Source: Tridacna crocea (Eukaryota; Mollusca; Bivalvia; Cardiida; Cardiidae). From it: DNA of 64,000 bases. Shown here piece after piece: positions 1 to 12,450 of the stretch (position 1 is the first letter of the stretch; each line of letters starts with the position of its first letter). The stretch covers positions 13,605,501 through 13,669,500 of the forward strand of contig OX031072.1 in NCBI GenBank assembly GCA_943736015.1, given 5' to 3'. The position numbers and the translations under genes were made by a program. Under the pieces are notes generated by a model, which did no database searches, was not told the origin of the DNA, and worked only from the letters and a program-made list of their open reading frames with translations.

Positions 1-2251
1 ATTTAGCCTTAACTACTTAGTTATAAACCCGCGTGAGGTCCTAGACATTCTGAATATCCTTCCGCTTGGTAAAGCGTCTGGGCCGGACGGTATAAGTAAC
101 CGAGTTTTACGTGAGTGTGCTCATCAAATAGCTAGGCCTCTATGTGAACTTTTTAATCAATCGCTTAATTTCGGAAAAGTCCCCGTATTATGGAAAATTT
201 CAAATGTATGTCCCATACATAAATCAGGCGATCCATCAATACCGTCGAATTATAGACCCATTTCACTTTTGAACACAATGGAAAAGACATTCGAAAGAAT
301 TATTTTTAAACATCTTTTTAATTTTTTAAAAGAGTCAGACTTTTTCACTCCCCAGCAGTCGGGATTTTTGCCTAGGGACTCGACGGTCAATCAGTTATCA
401 GTTTTGTATGATAGAATTTGTAAAGCCTTAGACGATGGACTTGAATTCCGGGTAATTTTCTTTGACATAAGTAAGGCATTTGACAAAGTCTGGCATAGGG
501 GTCTTCTTTTCAAATTGAAACAATCTGGTATAGACGGTAAACTTCTTAATTGGTTTAGAAACTATCTTACAAATCGCTCTCAAAGAGTGGTGCTTCCCGG
601 TTCTCTTTCTGACTCGTGTTTTATCAATGCAGGAGTGCCTCAGGGCTCGATGTTAGGTCCGATCTTATTCCTAGTCTACATTAACGATATAGTTGAAGAC
701 ATTAACTCCAGTATAAATCTTTTTGCAGACGACACTAGTTTATCACTTGTTGTTCACGACCCAGTTTTGGCAGCTACTAACCTTCAGGCGGATATACATA
801 AAATTGAAAATTGGGCGAGGAAATGGCTGGTGAAATTCAACCCCGCAAAATCTGAATCCCTTATCGTATCAAAGAAACCACTGAAACCTGTCCACCCGGA
901 TCTTAACATGTCAAATATTAATATACCTAACGTAGAAGTGCATAAACATCTTGGGCTTTATTTTTCCTGTAATGGATCTTGGGATTATCATATAAAGATA
1001 ACATTAGAAAAAGCATGGAATAGAGTTAATATCATGAGAGCATTAAAGTTTAAGCTAGATCGGCACACACTACAAATAATCTATTTTTCGTTCATAAGAT
1101 CAGTCTTAGAATATGCTGATAATATCTGGGATAATATTCCCGAGTACTTAAAAAATGATGTTGAAAAAGTTCAAAATGAATCGGCAAGAATTGTGACTGG
1201 CTGCACTAAACTAGTTTCACTGGATTATCTTATAAATGAAGCAGGATGGGAATCGCTGAGACATAGAAGGAAAAAACACAAATTAATTCTATTTTTTAAA
1301 ATGATTAAGGGCATTACTCCTGCTTATTTATCGTCTTTAGTCCCAGATACGGTTGGAAATTCTACGAATTATAACCTGCGACGAGCTAACGATCTCCAAG
1401 GCATTGCTTGTAGAACTTCAATGTATAAGAATTCTTTTATTCCGTCAGTGGTGGACGATTGGAATGCTCTGCCCGATGACATTAGAAATTTAGATTCCCT
1501 TGCAGCTTTTAAGACATATCTTGACAGGGACAAACCTATACCTAATAAGCTTTATTTTATTGGTGAAAGAGAATTTCAAATTATCCACACTAGGCTGCGT
1601 AATAAATGTAGTTCTCTAAATTCTGACTTGTTCCAAAAAAATTTAGTTGCTTCGCCTTTGTGTCAATGTGGTGGAACTGAAACTAGTCACCATTATCTGT
1701 TAGAGTGTGGATATTATACTGTCGCTAGAAATAAGCTTTTTGCAAATATTGAAAAATTCACAACTGTCAGTTTGGATGTCCTGCTGTACGGTGACGAAAG
1801 CCTTACCTTTCAAGAAAATGTAACAGTATTCTTAGAAGTGCAGTCTTTTATTAAGGATAGCAAAAGGTTCAAGCTATAAAGAAAATCTATTTAACTCTTT
1901 TAATAATTCTGTAGTTTCGATTTGCTATTATATCGAACGTATAGAGACTATAGAGTCTGTTTCTAAATATTGGTTTAGAAAGCATCCCACATCGCACGAT
2001 CTTCCTGTCTATAACATCTGTACTGACACCTTTTCCCCTTTTGGCACCTTTTTTTCTTTTACTTGTTAATTCAATTAATGAATGAATAAAATAGGACTGA
2101 TACCATCTAGAATCCATGGAAAGGAACAGTATAAGCTTATGCTTTCGTTCCAATCCATTTTGTAGCATATTCTAAGTATACTTTGTAATTGTCTTATTAT
2201 ATTTTGTATGTAAAATGTTACAAATAAAATATGTTTAAACTATGTTTAAAC
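1..2251 (+). mobile_element. Non-LTR retrotransposon (LINE), 3' part, cut by left window edge
   Basis: The element comprises an open reverse-transcriptase reading frame (2-1879) followed by about 370 bp of 3' UTR. It ends in AATAAAATATGTTTAAAC and a second TATGTTTAAAC unit instead of poly(A). The same terminal sequence closes the second LINE at 17909, so 2251 is a supported 3' boundary. The 5' end lies outside the window. A short tandem 3' tail is typical of CR1/L2-like LINEs; the exact clade was not determined. Confidence 0.9.
2..1879 (+). CDS. LINE ORF2 reverse transcriptase, 5' partial
   Basis: The frame is open from base 2 to the TAA at 1877-1879, about 625 codons. The first ATG at 269 is internal, not a true start, because conserved RT sequence lies upstream of it. 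Visible RT blocks, in order: GKASGPDG (about residue 27), NYRPISLL (about 83), FFDISKAFDKVWHRGL with the first catalytic Asp (about 153), AGVPQGSMLGP (about 208), and FADDTSL, the catalytic box (about 240). A C-terminal Cys/His knuckle (CQCG, then HH and C) lies near residues 554-570, as in jockey/CR1-type ORF2 proteins. The upstream endonuclease domain would lie left of the window. No stops or frameshifts are seen, so this copy may be young. The protein would copy element RNA into DNA at a nicked target site. Confidence 0.92.
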   Translation, partial: FSLNYLVINPREVLDILNILPLGKASGPDGISNRVLRECAHQIARPLCELFNQSLNFGKVPVLWKISNVCPIHKSGDPSIPSNYRPISLLNTMEKTFERIIFKHLFNFLKESDFFTPQQSGFLPRDSTVNQLSVLYDRICKALDDGLEFRVIFFDISKAFDKVWHRGLLFKLKQSGIDGKLLNWFRNYLTNRSQRVVLPGSLSDSCFINAGVPQGSMLGPILFLVYINDIVEDINSSINLFADDTSLSLVVHDPVLAATNLQADIHKIENWARKWLVKFNPAKSESLIVSKKPLKPVHPDLNMSNINIPNVEVHKHLGLYFSCNGSWDYHIKITLEKAWNRVNIMRALKFKLDRHTLQIIYFSFIRSVLEYADNIWDNIPEYLKNDVEKVQNESARIVTGCTKLVSLDYLINEAGWESLRHRRKKHKLILFFKMIKGITPAYLSSLVPDTVGNSTNYNLRRANDLQGIACRTSMYKNSFIPSVVDDWNALPDDIRNLDSLAAFKTYLDRDKPIPNKLYFIGEREFQIIHTRLRNKCSSLNSDLFQKNLVASPLCQCGGTETSHHYLLECGYYTVARNKLFANIEKFTTVSLDVLLYGDESLTFQENVTVFLEVQSFIKDSKRFKL

Positions 2252-5200
2252 TAAACATAATTATTAATAAACATTTTCAATGATTTTCAAGAATTTTTAC
2301 CCAACGGAGCATTTAGATTGATAATTGTTTGCGTCAGTATTTCTGTAGGCAAGCACATTAAGACTTCTAGTGAGTAGGATTTGTTGAACACGTTAATTCC
2401 TTGTCGTCGTATTATTACTTATTTCGACACAGAAGAAAAGGACATAATTTGTACTTAGGCCAATTATTGTTTCCATGTAGTTTTATTTCCATGTTATTTC
2501 CATGTAGTTTTATGTGATTTTTGACATTACTATCAACGACTAATGGGTCGCTCATCAACCACACAACTTTATCTTTTAACGACTATGGAGATTTGTACAA
2601 TTTTCTGAAAATATGGTGAGAAAGGAGAAAAGACTGGTAACCATAACGGTTTGTACCTCCCAAAGACAAGTTGCATAATTTAAACGACGAGTAGTCCTCG
2701 GCACATACTTTGAATGTGGATCAATCTTATTTTGACGTTTGATAAAGACAAATACTCATCTTTTTCAAAGGTACTTATATTTCTGATTTTCAAACAAAGC
2801 TGATTATTATCATCAACAACAATAACAAACCTTTTTTTACGGTTTAATATTTTATGTTCTACCCACATGAAAGACAGTATTTCCTATTTTCGGTACAACT
2901 ATCATTTTCATCGTAAAGTTCTTTTATAGTTACTATTAATAAATAAAGAAAAGAAAACCGTGCAATTTTATCGCAGTAAAATTGTTTTCAAAAATCCAAA
3001 TTCCATAAATACCTCAGTTTTGTTGTGTTACAGTTGGTTTTCTCTAACAAAAACATTGTGGTTACAGGTTATTCATAAATTTGTTTATATTTCAAGTAAC
3101 TGTCATCGCACTGTGATTCACCTGGAGCTAAACAATATTCCATAAAGGCGTCGGGTGACGACAGATCAGCCACAAAATTATCACGAGAAAGATACCATTG
3201 TACCAAACACATACAGAGGCGATGTGAAGTGAGTTAAGAAAATTCTGTCGTGAAAGACAGAGAAAAACAAAGTAGAAGTTATAGAAGTGTTGTATACATT
3301 TATTTTTAGATACTTAAGTTGCATGATGTAAAAAATACTGACTTACTGGCAGCATATTTTTGTCGTCAATGCATCTTATGGCTGAATACACTAGAACTGG
3401 TAGTTTAAGTTTAATTGAAACTGCAAAAAAAGTCGGAGCCTGCAATTTATCATGTGTCAAACAGGACAGATCTTGATAAAAAAAAAAAAAAGAGCGTAAT
3501 AGGCACTAAAACATTATTATTGAAATATTTTGTGCCTCAATTTCAAAATACATGACAATAAGAAGCCACGCCAACAATTGCAAGTTTTGCTCATTGTTGA
3601 AGTTTGTCGATAAAATTAACGAATTTTCAATTTGATGATTTTTTTTTTTTCAAGATTTGATGTTGTTAATCAGACTCATCAATTAGGAAAAAAAGCTGTT
3701 GTTACTGATAGTGGATCGTCTAAAAATACATGTAGACTATACATCATATCCCATATCTTATAGGGAAAGGCATGAAAATATCAATGTGCCAATGATACAA
3801 CAAACGGATAATTTCATTATACCCCCGCAAAACGAATGTTTTCGGTGATTTACTGGAATCGGCCTGTCTGTCCATGTGTCCGGCTGGGGGGGGGGGGGAG
3901 TATAAAGTCACATTCAGTGACAGTTCTAGTGATAGATAGTACAGGTAAGCGCCGCGAAGTATCAGTTATTGGTAGCTACCCTAGCACCCTGTTGTCCTAA
4001 ATGGGCCTGCATATCGGACCCACAGAATTAATATATCATTTTCTAATAATACTACTTAATATTGATATATATTTGAGACTTATACCAGAAAGTAGGTCAA
4101 ACGTCGGCATCAAACACTGAAGAAAACAAGATGAAATAATGACAACATATATATTTCATTTTGTGTCAAAATACATTATCTTTCATATTGGCCAATGAGC
4201 TTTATCCTTATCCTCAATCATTGAAATGAAACTTTCAAACTGATCGTAAAAATCAAAGTTTTGCTATTTAAAAAGTTTTTTGGGAAGAAAAATACTTCCT
4301 TATCAGACAGTGTTGACCGAAGATTAGACTGCACGTTCAGGAATTTTTGTAACTCATCAGTTGTCTTCTTTTTCCTCCTTCCCTTCTTAAAGATAAATTT
4401 ACTTTTACATCGATGGGGTGATATTTAAATATTTTATCATGATCCGTACACTGTGTGACTTACACCAGGGCGATTATCAATGAAGTCATATGTTATCACT
4501 GAGAACATTCATTTCAGCTGTTTATTGAGGTAACGATATTGTTTAAATCTCCATATTAAATATTGTGATCTCGGTGATGATGAAATTTTAAATGATCGGT
4601 GTATTAAAGTAAAAATTAAGCCCAAAAATGCACAAAGCAGGTGTTTAAATACATTTAAATTTATATAATACCATTTAAAAGTATGGAAACTATTGTGAAA
4701 TTGAAAATCTTTAATTCTACGGTCGGTCCAAGTGTTAGTCGCTAACAGAAATGAATTTCAGAACTAGGCTACAACCTGCCAGGTGGATGTCTTTTGCTTA
4801 GTTTTTGCCTGATTTCATTTTTTTCTAGCGACTAACACATGACCGGACGACACGATAACAGAATGTCATCTCCACACTTCTTTCCATGTTTTTAAATGAT
4901 ATTGTTTAAATGTTTCATGATAGCTGCTTTGATATTTTGGCCTCTACTGGGCCTTTTAGCAAGATGGGAGGAAATGTTGGGGTTTTTTTGTACTATTTAT
5001 TGTAATTACGAAGCATGTGACAAATAAATCACAAGTACAATGATGGTTAGTAATTTTTCTTTGGAATGATTATAAGCGTGCCTTTTTTGAATTATGATAA
5101 GGTACTTAAAGAAAGTATGAACAAAAATATTCTACCCCTTAATGTTCTGCCAACTGATCATGGCGCTGCGGAGGATGGCTGTTTAAAACAATGTGAGTAT

Positions 5201-8165
5201 AAGCAAAAATACTCGCAAACAGGTATTTCGGCTTTTGTCAGAACGCTTTCGGACCTTTCAGAGATAGTTCACATTATTTAAATCACATATGATCTATCCT
5301 CTGCAAATGCTTCTGAAACGGACAAATATAACAACACGTTTTTTGCTAAAAAGTTAACCAGCGTGTGACAGGTTACCGGAAGTAGTACTAATCACGTTTG
5401 TTTCTCTCAATTGACATGTCAGATTGTTATCTGGATAAGATCATGACATTTGAAATACCATCAAACCCTGTTTATTGCACTATCTGATCTATTTGACCCT
5501 TAACACTGTGGATTACTTTCGAATATCAAGTAACTCCAGAACCAGCCTTCTATGTCTAGAGATTACGAATTTACACCGATCCAGTCCATAAACGGATAAG
5601 CTTATGCGGGTTATACTTTTAAAAGAATCTGCTGTTTAACGCAGATATTTGAAGATAGTAATAGCCGAAATGTAATTCCAATAACCTTGCAACAGGGAAA
5701 AAAAGGAGCGAATATCTGTATTTTCTCGTCTTATTTCCTACAAAATGCAAATCACAGCGCGTTAGTTGCTTTAATGGCACAGTTGGTGCAAAAGGAGTAT
5801 TTTCTACTTATAGTTTGTTTTTGAGATGTCCTAAGTTCTTTAAGCCGCCATCATATTTCAGATTGGTTTGAAAATAAATTTAAAAGACCAAAAAGGTCGA
5901 ATAGGTCGCATTTTTACAACAGAACATTTATATGATAAATCATTTTCATAAATCAAAATGATTTATCGGGCTGTAAGTCCCACCAAAAGATTACATTTCA
6001 TGTAAGTGATTTTGTCAGTTGTGGCAGGGCACTATTCTTTGGTTGGAAAACGTGGTCGAGTTTTCAGTTACCACCCTCATCGAACCAAGGGTTAGGAGAA
6101 CAATTGGATACAACCCAACACCTTTGAATAAAGACAAAAATTATGACAGTTCTATGGGCTGGTCAATTTGTATGAATTATTGGTAGGTATGTCGGGGAAT
6201 GAAAATGTTTTTCACGTTTATTAATTCATAATCGTTCCTCGTTTTAGGTCTTCTATTTTCGACACTATAAAATCATTTCATCATCTGTATCCTTTTAAAT
6301 TCAATGAGCGATTAACTGGAAAGAGTTTTCTGTTAATATCATTTCGAGTCAAGATTGAAAAGGTTAATAAAATGGTAGAATATTTTCTAGTAACTGTTTC
6401 AAGTCATTCAGATATAATTGCAGATGTAGGCAATGCCCCTTTGTCTTCTTTTCCTTTCTATACTAAATTAACAGAAACACGCGTTGTAAGAATTGAAATC
6501 GGTGGATAGACTGTTGAAATAAAAGCAAGGGAAACTGTTTTTGACGTCAAAGAGCATAGAGGATGATAAGTCTTCGCCAAGTTTTATCATAGTTTTGTTT
6601 TTGGTACAGATATTTCCAATTTGTAACTTTTTCAAAGTGTGGCCCGTCGGAATTCCTGCTTGAGATTTTGACATTACTTTTACACCTGTTTCGGCGTCAA
6701 GAGCGGTTTCAGTTGGTAGATATTGTAAATTAGCATCAAGATGTTACGTGTAAGCTTGGTTCTAAGCCGTTCAGGTATACTGGAATTCCAGGGTATTTTG
6801 ATAAGATTAACAAGCTAGGTTATTGTGCGCTGAAATGGTTGACTCTAAGATTATTTGCTGGTCGGGTTCCATATGAAAGACACATCATTTTGTACGCACT
6901 TTTTCTTTGGTAAAATTATCCCAATTAAGTTAATGGTTTACAAGAAGGATACAATTGGTAGTCGGCCCTCAATTCTATATGGTTTCTGTGTTACGTATCA
7001 AATTTTACAAATGAGTGTCATCTCGGATATCCGATTCAAACGTTATAACATTGTTCATCAACAACCTGAACTCGCGTTGTCCGCCAATTCTTGCCAGACG
7101 ACACAGTCTTGGGGTTGCCCGAATTAAAAGAATTTTTGCACACGACTTATCAAATATGGCTCAGAGGGTTGGTCCTTGAACTGTAAAAGAAATAATCGGA
7201 AAAGAAGAACTTGCAGGCTATCGGCGCTTCCCCCTCTTCTCTCAAACGTTTCCTAAAGCCTTCTTTCTAAGGTTTGTAAGGTATCGTTTGGTAAGAGTGT
7301 TAAATTGTAGATATGGGCTCAAATAAATTCCCAGAAATATTGTTACTCTGTCAGTCTTCGTGTTAGAAATCAAGATCTCTTGAAGTTACATTTGGCGGTT
7401 GTACATACGCACCATGCATTTTAAGGTAATTCCAGTAAGCCATGATATCATTTCAAAATTCTCAAAGGGCTGCCAAGCACGAAGTGCACAGGGTTCTCCT
7501 TCATGCTCAGCCAAAGGGAAACTCCAGGAATGTCCTTAAAATTTATTTGACAGGTTGGGAAAATGTTAGTACATTCGGTTAAACCAAGGCCAATATCCCC
7601 AGATGGAAGGCTTTGCACAACTACGATTAGGGATTTCCTAGCTCCATGGTATGGGCTGCAGATTTAAGTGATTGATTCACGCTGATAGTGCTAGGGATGT
7701 GCTCTGTGTCAAGCATTTAGGTCACAAGATTGAAACCCTAAGAGACAAGAACAAGTTAGCCGTCACCAAGGTATAATGTAATAACCTTTGAGAACTGATA
7801 TAAAACACCGTTCATAAAAACGACAATTGAATCTGTTCCGCAATGGCTGAATTTATACCAGATAAAGATGAGGTCGTAGATCACACTATTCTTACATGTA
7901 TATTGGGTAACATTGACACTGGATTACAAAAGGGATATTAGAGAACAATGGGGATCGTCGTGGGTGTTATAAGGCACTGTCACGGGCTAAGGTTTCAATG
8001 AAGAGGGTTAAATTTCCAGTACCTGCCCCCTGTCCGTCACGGTTGATTATTGGTACCGTACAAATCAAGGTTCATTCTGACAGTTATTAATGAGTTATGA
8101 ATTAGTCATCATTTTCACATTAACATCTACATGAGAAGGGGTGTATTTGTTGGCCTTATGTGTAG
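2252..8165. other. Gene-free AT-rich stretch
   Basis: I see no supportable gene. Short reading frames here lack recognisable domains. The stretch holds homopolymer runs (poly-A near 3479-3491, poly-G near 3885-3898) and one dispersed repeat (family I, 4640-4905). Sequence around 3815-3905 looks like a decayed repeat. The rest looks unique or too old to classify. Confidence 0.6.
4640..4905. repeat. Family I repeat, copy 1
   Basis: It shares flanking and internal sequence with 29910-30165, including AAAAGTATGGAAA then TATTGTGAAA and a run through GCCAGGT. The core has inverted arms, GTGTTAGTCGCTA near 4732 and TAGCGACTAACAC near 4828, so it may be a foldback element. Confidence 0.55.
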
Positions 8166-8372
8166 TCCAGGGTCCGTATTCACTAACCATTCTTAAGAAT
8201 ATTCTTAGTCTTATTCTCCAAGGTTTTCAAAATTTGTAAGTGACACAACTTTTGATTAGAGAAACCGAATGGTTAAGCCAATCAGAAATTGTGTTACTTA
8301 CAAATGTAGAAAATTCTGGAGACTAAGACAGAAAACATTCTTAAGAATGGTTGGTGGATACGGTCCCTAGAC
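8166..8372. repeat. Family C palindromic MITE, copy 1
   Basis: The ends are GGTCCGTATTCACTAACC and GGTTGGTGGATACGGTCC, near-perfect inverted ends. The arms carry CATTCTTAAGAATATTC and its complement, with a central palindrome around GATTGGCTTAACC. No coding capacity. Confidence 0.85.
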
Positions 8373-8437
8373 TCCCTTTATCTGAGGAATCATTCGACTT
8401 AGTTGTTTTCTTATACAAAATAAAGTTTTGTATACAA

Positions 8438-8625
8438 ACCTAGCTCCGTGTTAACCAATCATTCTTAAAAACATTCTTTGTCTTACTCTCCATGATATTC
8501 TAATTTTAAAGTAAAACAACTTTTGGTTTGCTAAACCCTTTGGTATAGCCGTATTCGGTTTACTCAATCAAAAGTGGTATTACTTTTAAATTAAAAAATT
8601 CTGGCGAATATGGGCCCTGAATTTA
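8438..8625. repeat. Family C palindromic MITE, copy 2
   Basis: A more diverged family C copy. It starts near GCTCCGTGTTAACCAATC with CATTCTTAAAAACATTC, and a central inverted pair surrounds GGTTTACTCAATCAAAAG. It lies only about 65 bp after copy 1. Confidence 0.7.
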
Positions 8626-9020
8626 ACCATTCATCATGCGGCAAAAAGTAGAGTCGTCTGTGATAAAAGCACGTGCAAGACGCAATTGCAATCAAATGAG
8701 AGACTTTGTGCATAAAAGAGTGAAAAATTTTGCAGGATAAAGAAGAAATGACTGGTCAATGATATGATCAGATTTTTTTTCTCTTTCAACTATGGTGTTT
8801 CAAAAGTTTTCCTGCTTACGGTCTTGAAAGATGGGATATACATGTACGAATATCTAGCAGCGAGTTCTGGAAATTGCATGACAGTGACCACTCATGTTGA
8901 CGCAGGGTATGTAGAAGAAGGTCAGACTGCGCCTAAATAAATTGATGCACCCTCGCATACTTCTCTTAGCTTGATCACAACAATAAATGTTCTGTTTGAG
9001 CCATGATTGAGAAAAGGAAA

Positions 9021-9249
9021 TTAACCCTTTACCCTTTAAGGCATTTTTATGGTATCTCTAATTGACCCTAAATAAAAGCAAGGATGAAGCTGTTTTTTAT
9101 GTGTATATGACACCTTTTGATAGCATAGAAAACTTTGTGGCAAAAGGTGAAATTGCTTGTCACGAGCAATTTCACCTTTCGCCACAATATTTTCCAAAGG
9201 CTCCTACAAGCAATGTGTAGAAATGAGTATCTATGGAGTAAAGGCTTAA
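9021..9249. repeat. Family A MITE, variant hairpin (subfamily A2)
   Basis: Starts TTAACCCTTTACC and ends GGAGTAAAGGCTTAA, a TTAA-flanked element of about 229 bp. The central palindrome is AAAGGTGAAATTGCT / AGCAATTTCACCTTT instead of the common GAGAAAATGCTGGT type. The closest relative in the window is 18269-18497. Confidence 0.85.
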
Positions 9250-9597
9250 GGCATCTGCAAACAGAAACGACCCATATCAACTTACGCAATCCGCGCAGGC
9301 TGACATGAATCTCTCTTTATGTTATTTGTTTTTGTTAATTTGCTGGATGTCAAAGTAATATTCTGTCTCGAGATTCAGTTGATTGATGGATAAGATTAGA
9401 TTTAATGGCTTCATGATTGTGACTGTGATGATTTGGTTTGCATTATGCAAAACCTTTTTTGGCTAAATTAGATAAAAAAACAAAAGTTGTGTTTTATGCA
9501 ATGAATTCTAACTGCTAATGAAAGTCATTTTAGATTTATTATACATTTTTTACTGATTAACAATGGTTTTTCCCATGGTTTTCTTACTTATCCAAGC

Positions 9598-9830
9598 AGA
9601 GCCTGGTAGGTCAGATAGTAGAGTACGGGCCTGCAATCAAGAGATCGTTTGTTCGAGCCACAGCTCGGCTAAATTCATTTCTAGCGTCTATGATCCACCA
9701 GGATCCATTCTTCCTTTACCACAGAACATTGGATAGAAGATTGTCTACCTGAACTAACAGCCTGAAATCGAACCAGCGATTCCTGGGATTCAAGTCTCGT
9801 TTATATTACCCCCTGAGCAACCGGTACCGG
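9598..9830 (+). repeat. tRNA-derived SINE fragment (family D)
   Basis: Begins with an A-box-like GGTAGGTCAGATAGTAGAG and has a B-box-like GTTCGAGCC about 45 bp on, as in a tRNA head. The body is degraded. It is not a functional tRNA gene: the acceptor stem does not pair and it runs on into SINE-like sequence. Confidence 0.5.
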
Positions 9831-10319
9831 CAAAAGTGACAAAAGTAAAACTTATTGTACAAGTAAACAGCTTCAAACTATTTCGTTTTGTAATTGTTAC
9901 ATACAGTAAAAGTTTGCACCCGAAGAAACCTTTTTAAATATGGACTTGTTGCGTGTGTTAGTTGCATACCATCCCATTTCAAACACCTGGCCAGGTAAAC
10001 GTGGTCTATTTGCTCTTTAAACATGAAATACCTCTAATTATTGGTAGCCGAAGCTAGTCAAATTGCAGGTAACAACTGGAACTTCTAGCTTTTTTGTTTA
10101 ATCACCGCTCAAGTTCCATTGCTCTGTGAAAAGTTTCTATAATTTCAAATGTTCAGTGGTCTAAGGTGTGTACAGTCTAAGCTGTTCTGCTGCTAAATTT
10201 TCCTTGCGTAGACTGTCGTCTTCATTGATGTTATAACCGTTAACATTTAAAAATACCTTTCGAGGCATTGGCTTTATTTATTCCACGAGATTGTTTTCCC
10301 ATACAGGCTAAAATATTGT

Positions 10320-10552
10320 TTAACTCATTACCAAACGACAAGATTTTAGGTTTGTCCAAATCGAAAGCATTTGCAGACGACAAAGTAAAAGTGACTTAAA
10401 ATTTGTGATTTTGTTCTGTGAAGGGTATAGAACATCGTGGGAAAAAGGAGAAAATGCTGCTTACCAGCTTTTTCTCCTTTTTCCCACTATGTTTTCTAAA
10501 GGCTTCTTTCACAGGATCGTAAAAACCAGGGATTGTTTAGCAAAGGGCTAAG
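10320..10552. repeat. Family A MITE
   Basis: Begins TTAACTCATTACCAAACGAC and ends GTTTAGCAAAGGGCTAA. The central palindrome spans about 10430-10500, with GGAGAAAATGCTG and its complement. Full length, about 230 bp. Confidence 0.88.
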
Positions 10553-10639
10553 TCTTTCAACGCCAAATAAAAACACGACCTCTTCCATTGGCTGTTTAAT
10601 GCAATCCGCCAAAACTTACAAAGATTTTGATTGCATAGG

Positions 10640-10765
10640 CTTGGTAACACAAGGGAACGGTATACCTGAAGATCAAGGATCAGACTGCACGCTCTGTGTA
10701 GTCTGATCTTGATCAATGTCGTCCTCTTAAGTTACTGTTTTCGCCTATGGCGCCGTAAGGGTTAA
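10640..10765. repeat. Family B palindromic MITE fragment
   Basis: The core GATCAGACTGCACG, then GTAGTCTGATCTTGATC, forms a hairpin of the type seen throughout the window. It ends near GTAAGGGTTAA. Confidence 0.75.
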
Positions 10766-10899
10766 TGTGTCAATGCTTATCATGGTTCATTGTATCAAAA
10801 TGGCAGCAAAGTTGTACAGTACCATTATGTTGCTCTTGTAGGAGTTTTTGCAGTTTTTGTGGTATTTGTCGAAGACAATACCAGTATGAGTTCAAGATT

Positions 10900-11300
10900 G
10901 AATTTTGATAACCATGTATCTTAATTTTGTGCAAAGACAAAGGAATTAAACCCAGTTAAACTCATTTTTTCTCAGGCAAATGAGTTTTACGGTGGCACTC
11001 GGATATGTAATTTGAAATGGCATATTAAAATACATTGGGCGAGGCCATCGATCGTTGAGATACTTATTTTTGATTGAAAATAGCTTCTCTCGCTCATAGC
11101 GTTTTATTGGCGCAATGATACAAATTTGCCAACTGACCCTGGGCTTTTTCTTTCCAAAACCAATTCGTTCCATGGCTTGTTCGTCCAATAATTGTGCGCT
11201 ACTCCATTTGATTGCTCATGAATATTTATAGATCGAGATAATTGATTGTAATGTTGGCAATTAAATGTAAAAGGCTAGAGATATTTCAAAATTATAGTTT
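10900..11300. other. Unassigned higher-complexity block
   Basis: A stretch unlike the surrounding repeats. The minus strand is open for about 80 codons (11188-10946) but shows no recognised domain. It contains AT-rich homeodomain-like sites (TAATTG, TTTTATTGG) and could be a regulatory element or an old exon. Function unknown. Confidence 0.25.
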
Positions 11301-11767
11301 TCAGGAACAATCTTAATTTTGTTCGATATATCAACAGGATTTTTCTCTCTATTCGTCATGCATCTTCCTGTCAAGGGGCGTTACTCCTGCTTCCTCCTAA
11401 TGATCAAAGGGAGACAAATTATTCAAAAATAAACCAAACTTTGTCATGAGTACTCTCCCTTCAATCGAAAAGGTATTCATTTACTTAGTGGGTTGACTTT
11501 TAAGCCAATATTAGAACAATATTTCTGTTTCTTTCAAAATATTAATTCCACACAATGGGTTTCCTTGACAAATATCACTTCAGCGTTCTCAACGCTTTGA
11601 TATCTTTTTTAAGTTTGATGTTGATATATATACAGTTAATGTGCTTGAAGCTTTCGTAATTAAATGCTCATATTGATAGTCTGTTGAACATGTCGAGGGC
11701 TGAAAGTGAAACTATTCCATTTTTTTTTGGAAAATTTTACAGGTGAGGGAAAAAAACTTCCCATTTC

Positions 11768-12450
11768 TCTGACAAGCTCTGTTAAAGGCCCTTCAGATTC
11801 TGGGACGAAAATTTTTTAAAAGTACAAAAATATCATCCTTATACTCCCAAAGTCTTATAATCTCCTTTCATAAAACCACAGTAGTCGAAAACCATCCGAC
11901 AACAAGAGAAATTAGAGATTTACTACAGCTCAGGTCGACACCGGCGGGAAACACAATATATTTTTACATGTGCAACTTGCTCATTTATAAGCCTGAAATA
12001 CACATACGAAGCTTCAAACGTATCGTCCGAAGAAGACATTATGGAAAATAATTACATGTTTGTAATGTTATGGAATTTAAGCGTCATTAGTCACGTGCCA
12101 GTCACTTAACATGTCCACAAATCTTTTTTTTATTTTTGGCGTGAAATCTAAAAATAGCTTAAGAGGCTACGTAGCCTTTTAAGGGAATACCATCCAAATT
12201 TTTTTTTTTTTGTAAATTTATGTTTCTTAATTATTGATGATTTGTATTGTTTTTTCATATAAATTTCAGTGAATAGATATATATTTTAATATGGTGTTAT
12301 GTGAAAATTCTAAATACCCACCTTTAAATCACATTTTTAGATATGTTGTGTAGAATTGTGTAAATGAATTCATATATCGTACAATGATGATCTGAAAATG
12401 CTTTACAGAGAAATGAGAAGATCTTTCCCTCATCTGTAAACTTTTCCAAA
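11768..12450 (+). repeat. Family H repeat, copy 1, with a conserved short reading frame
   Basis: Nearly the reverse complement of 57010-56395. Its first about 270 bp can be read as a frame from ATTCTGGGACG (after a splice-acceptor-like CCCTTCAG) to a TAA shortly after the codons for RRRHYGK. The copy at 57010 keeps the same frame despite many substitutions. The remaining about 400 bp is AT-rich and non-coding in appearance, with a T-run. The family is unrecognised: it could be a transposon 3' end or an exon of a dispersed gene family. Confidence 0.6.

Noticed and set aside
9598..9670. tRNA gene
   Set aside because: A- and B-box-like words are present, but the acceptor and other stems do not pair and the sequence runs on into SINE-type body. 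The same applies to the tRNA-like heads at 21228, 25025, 45045 and 61686.
10946..11188. 80-codon minus-strand gene
   Set aside because: It has an ATG and no stops, but no recognised domain, no splice support and no second copy. It is kept only as an unassigned block.
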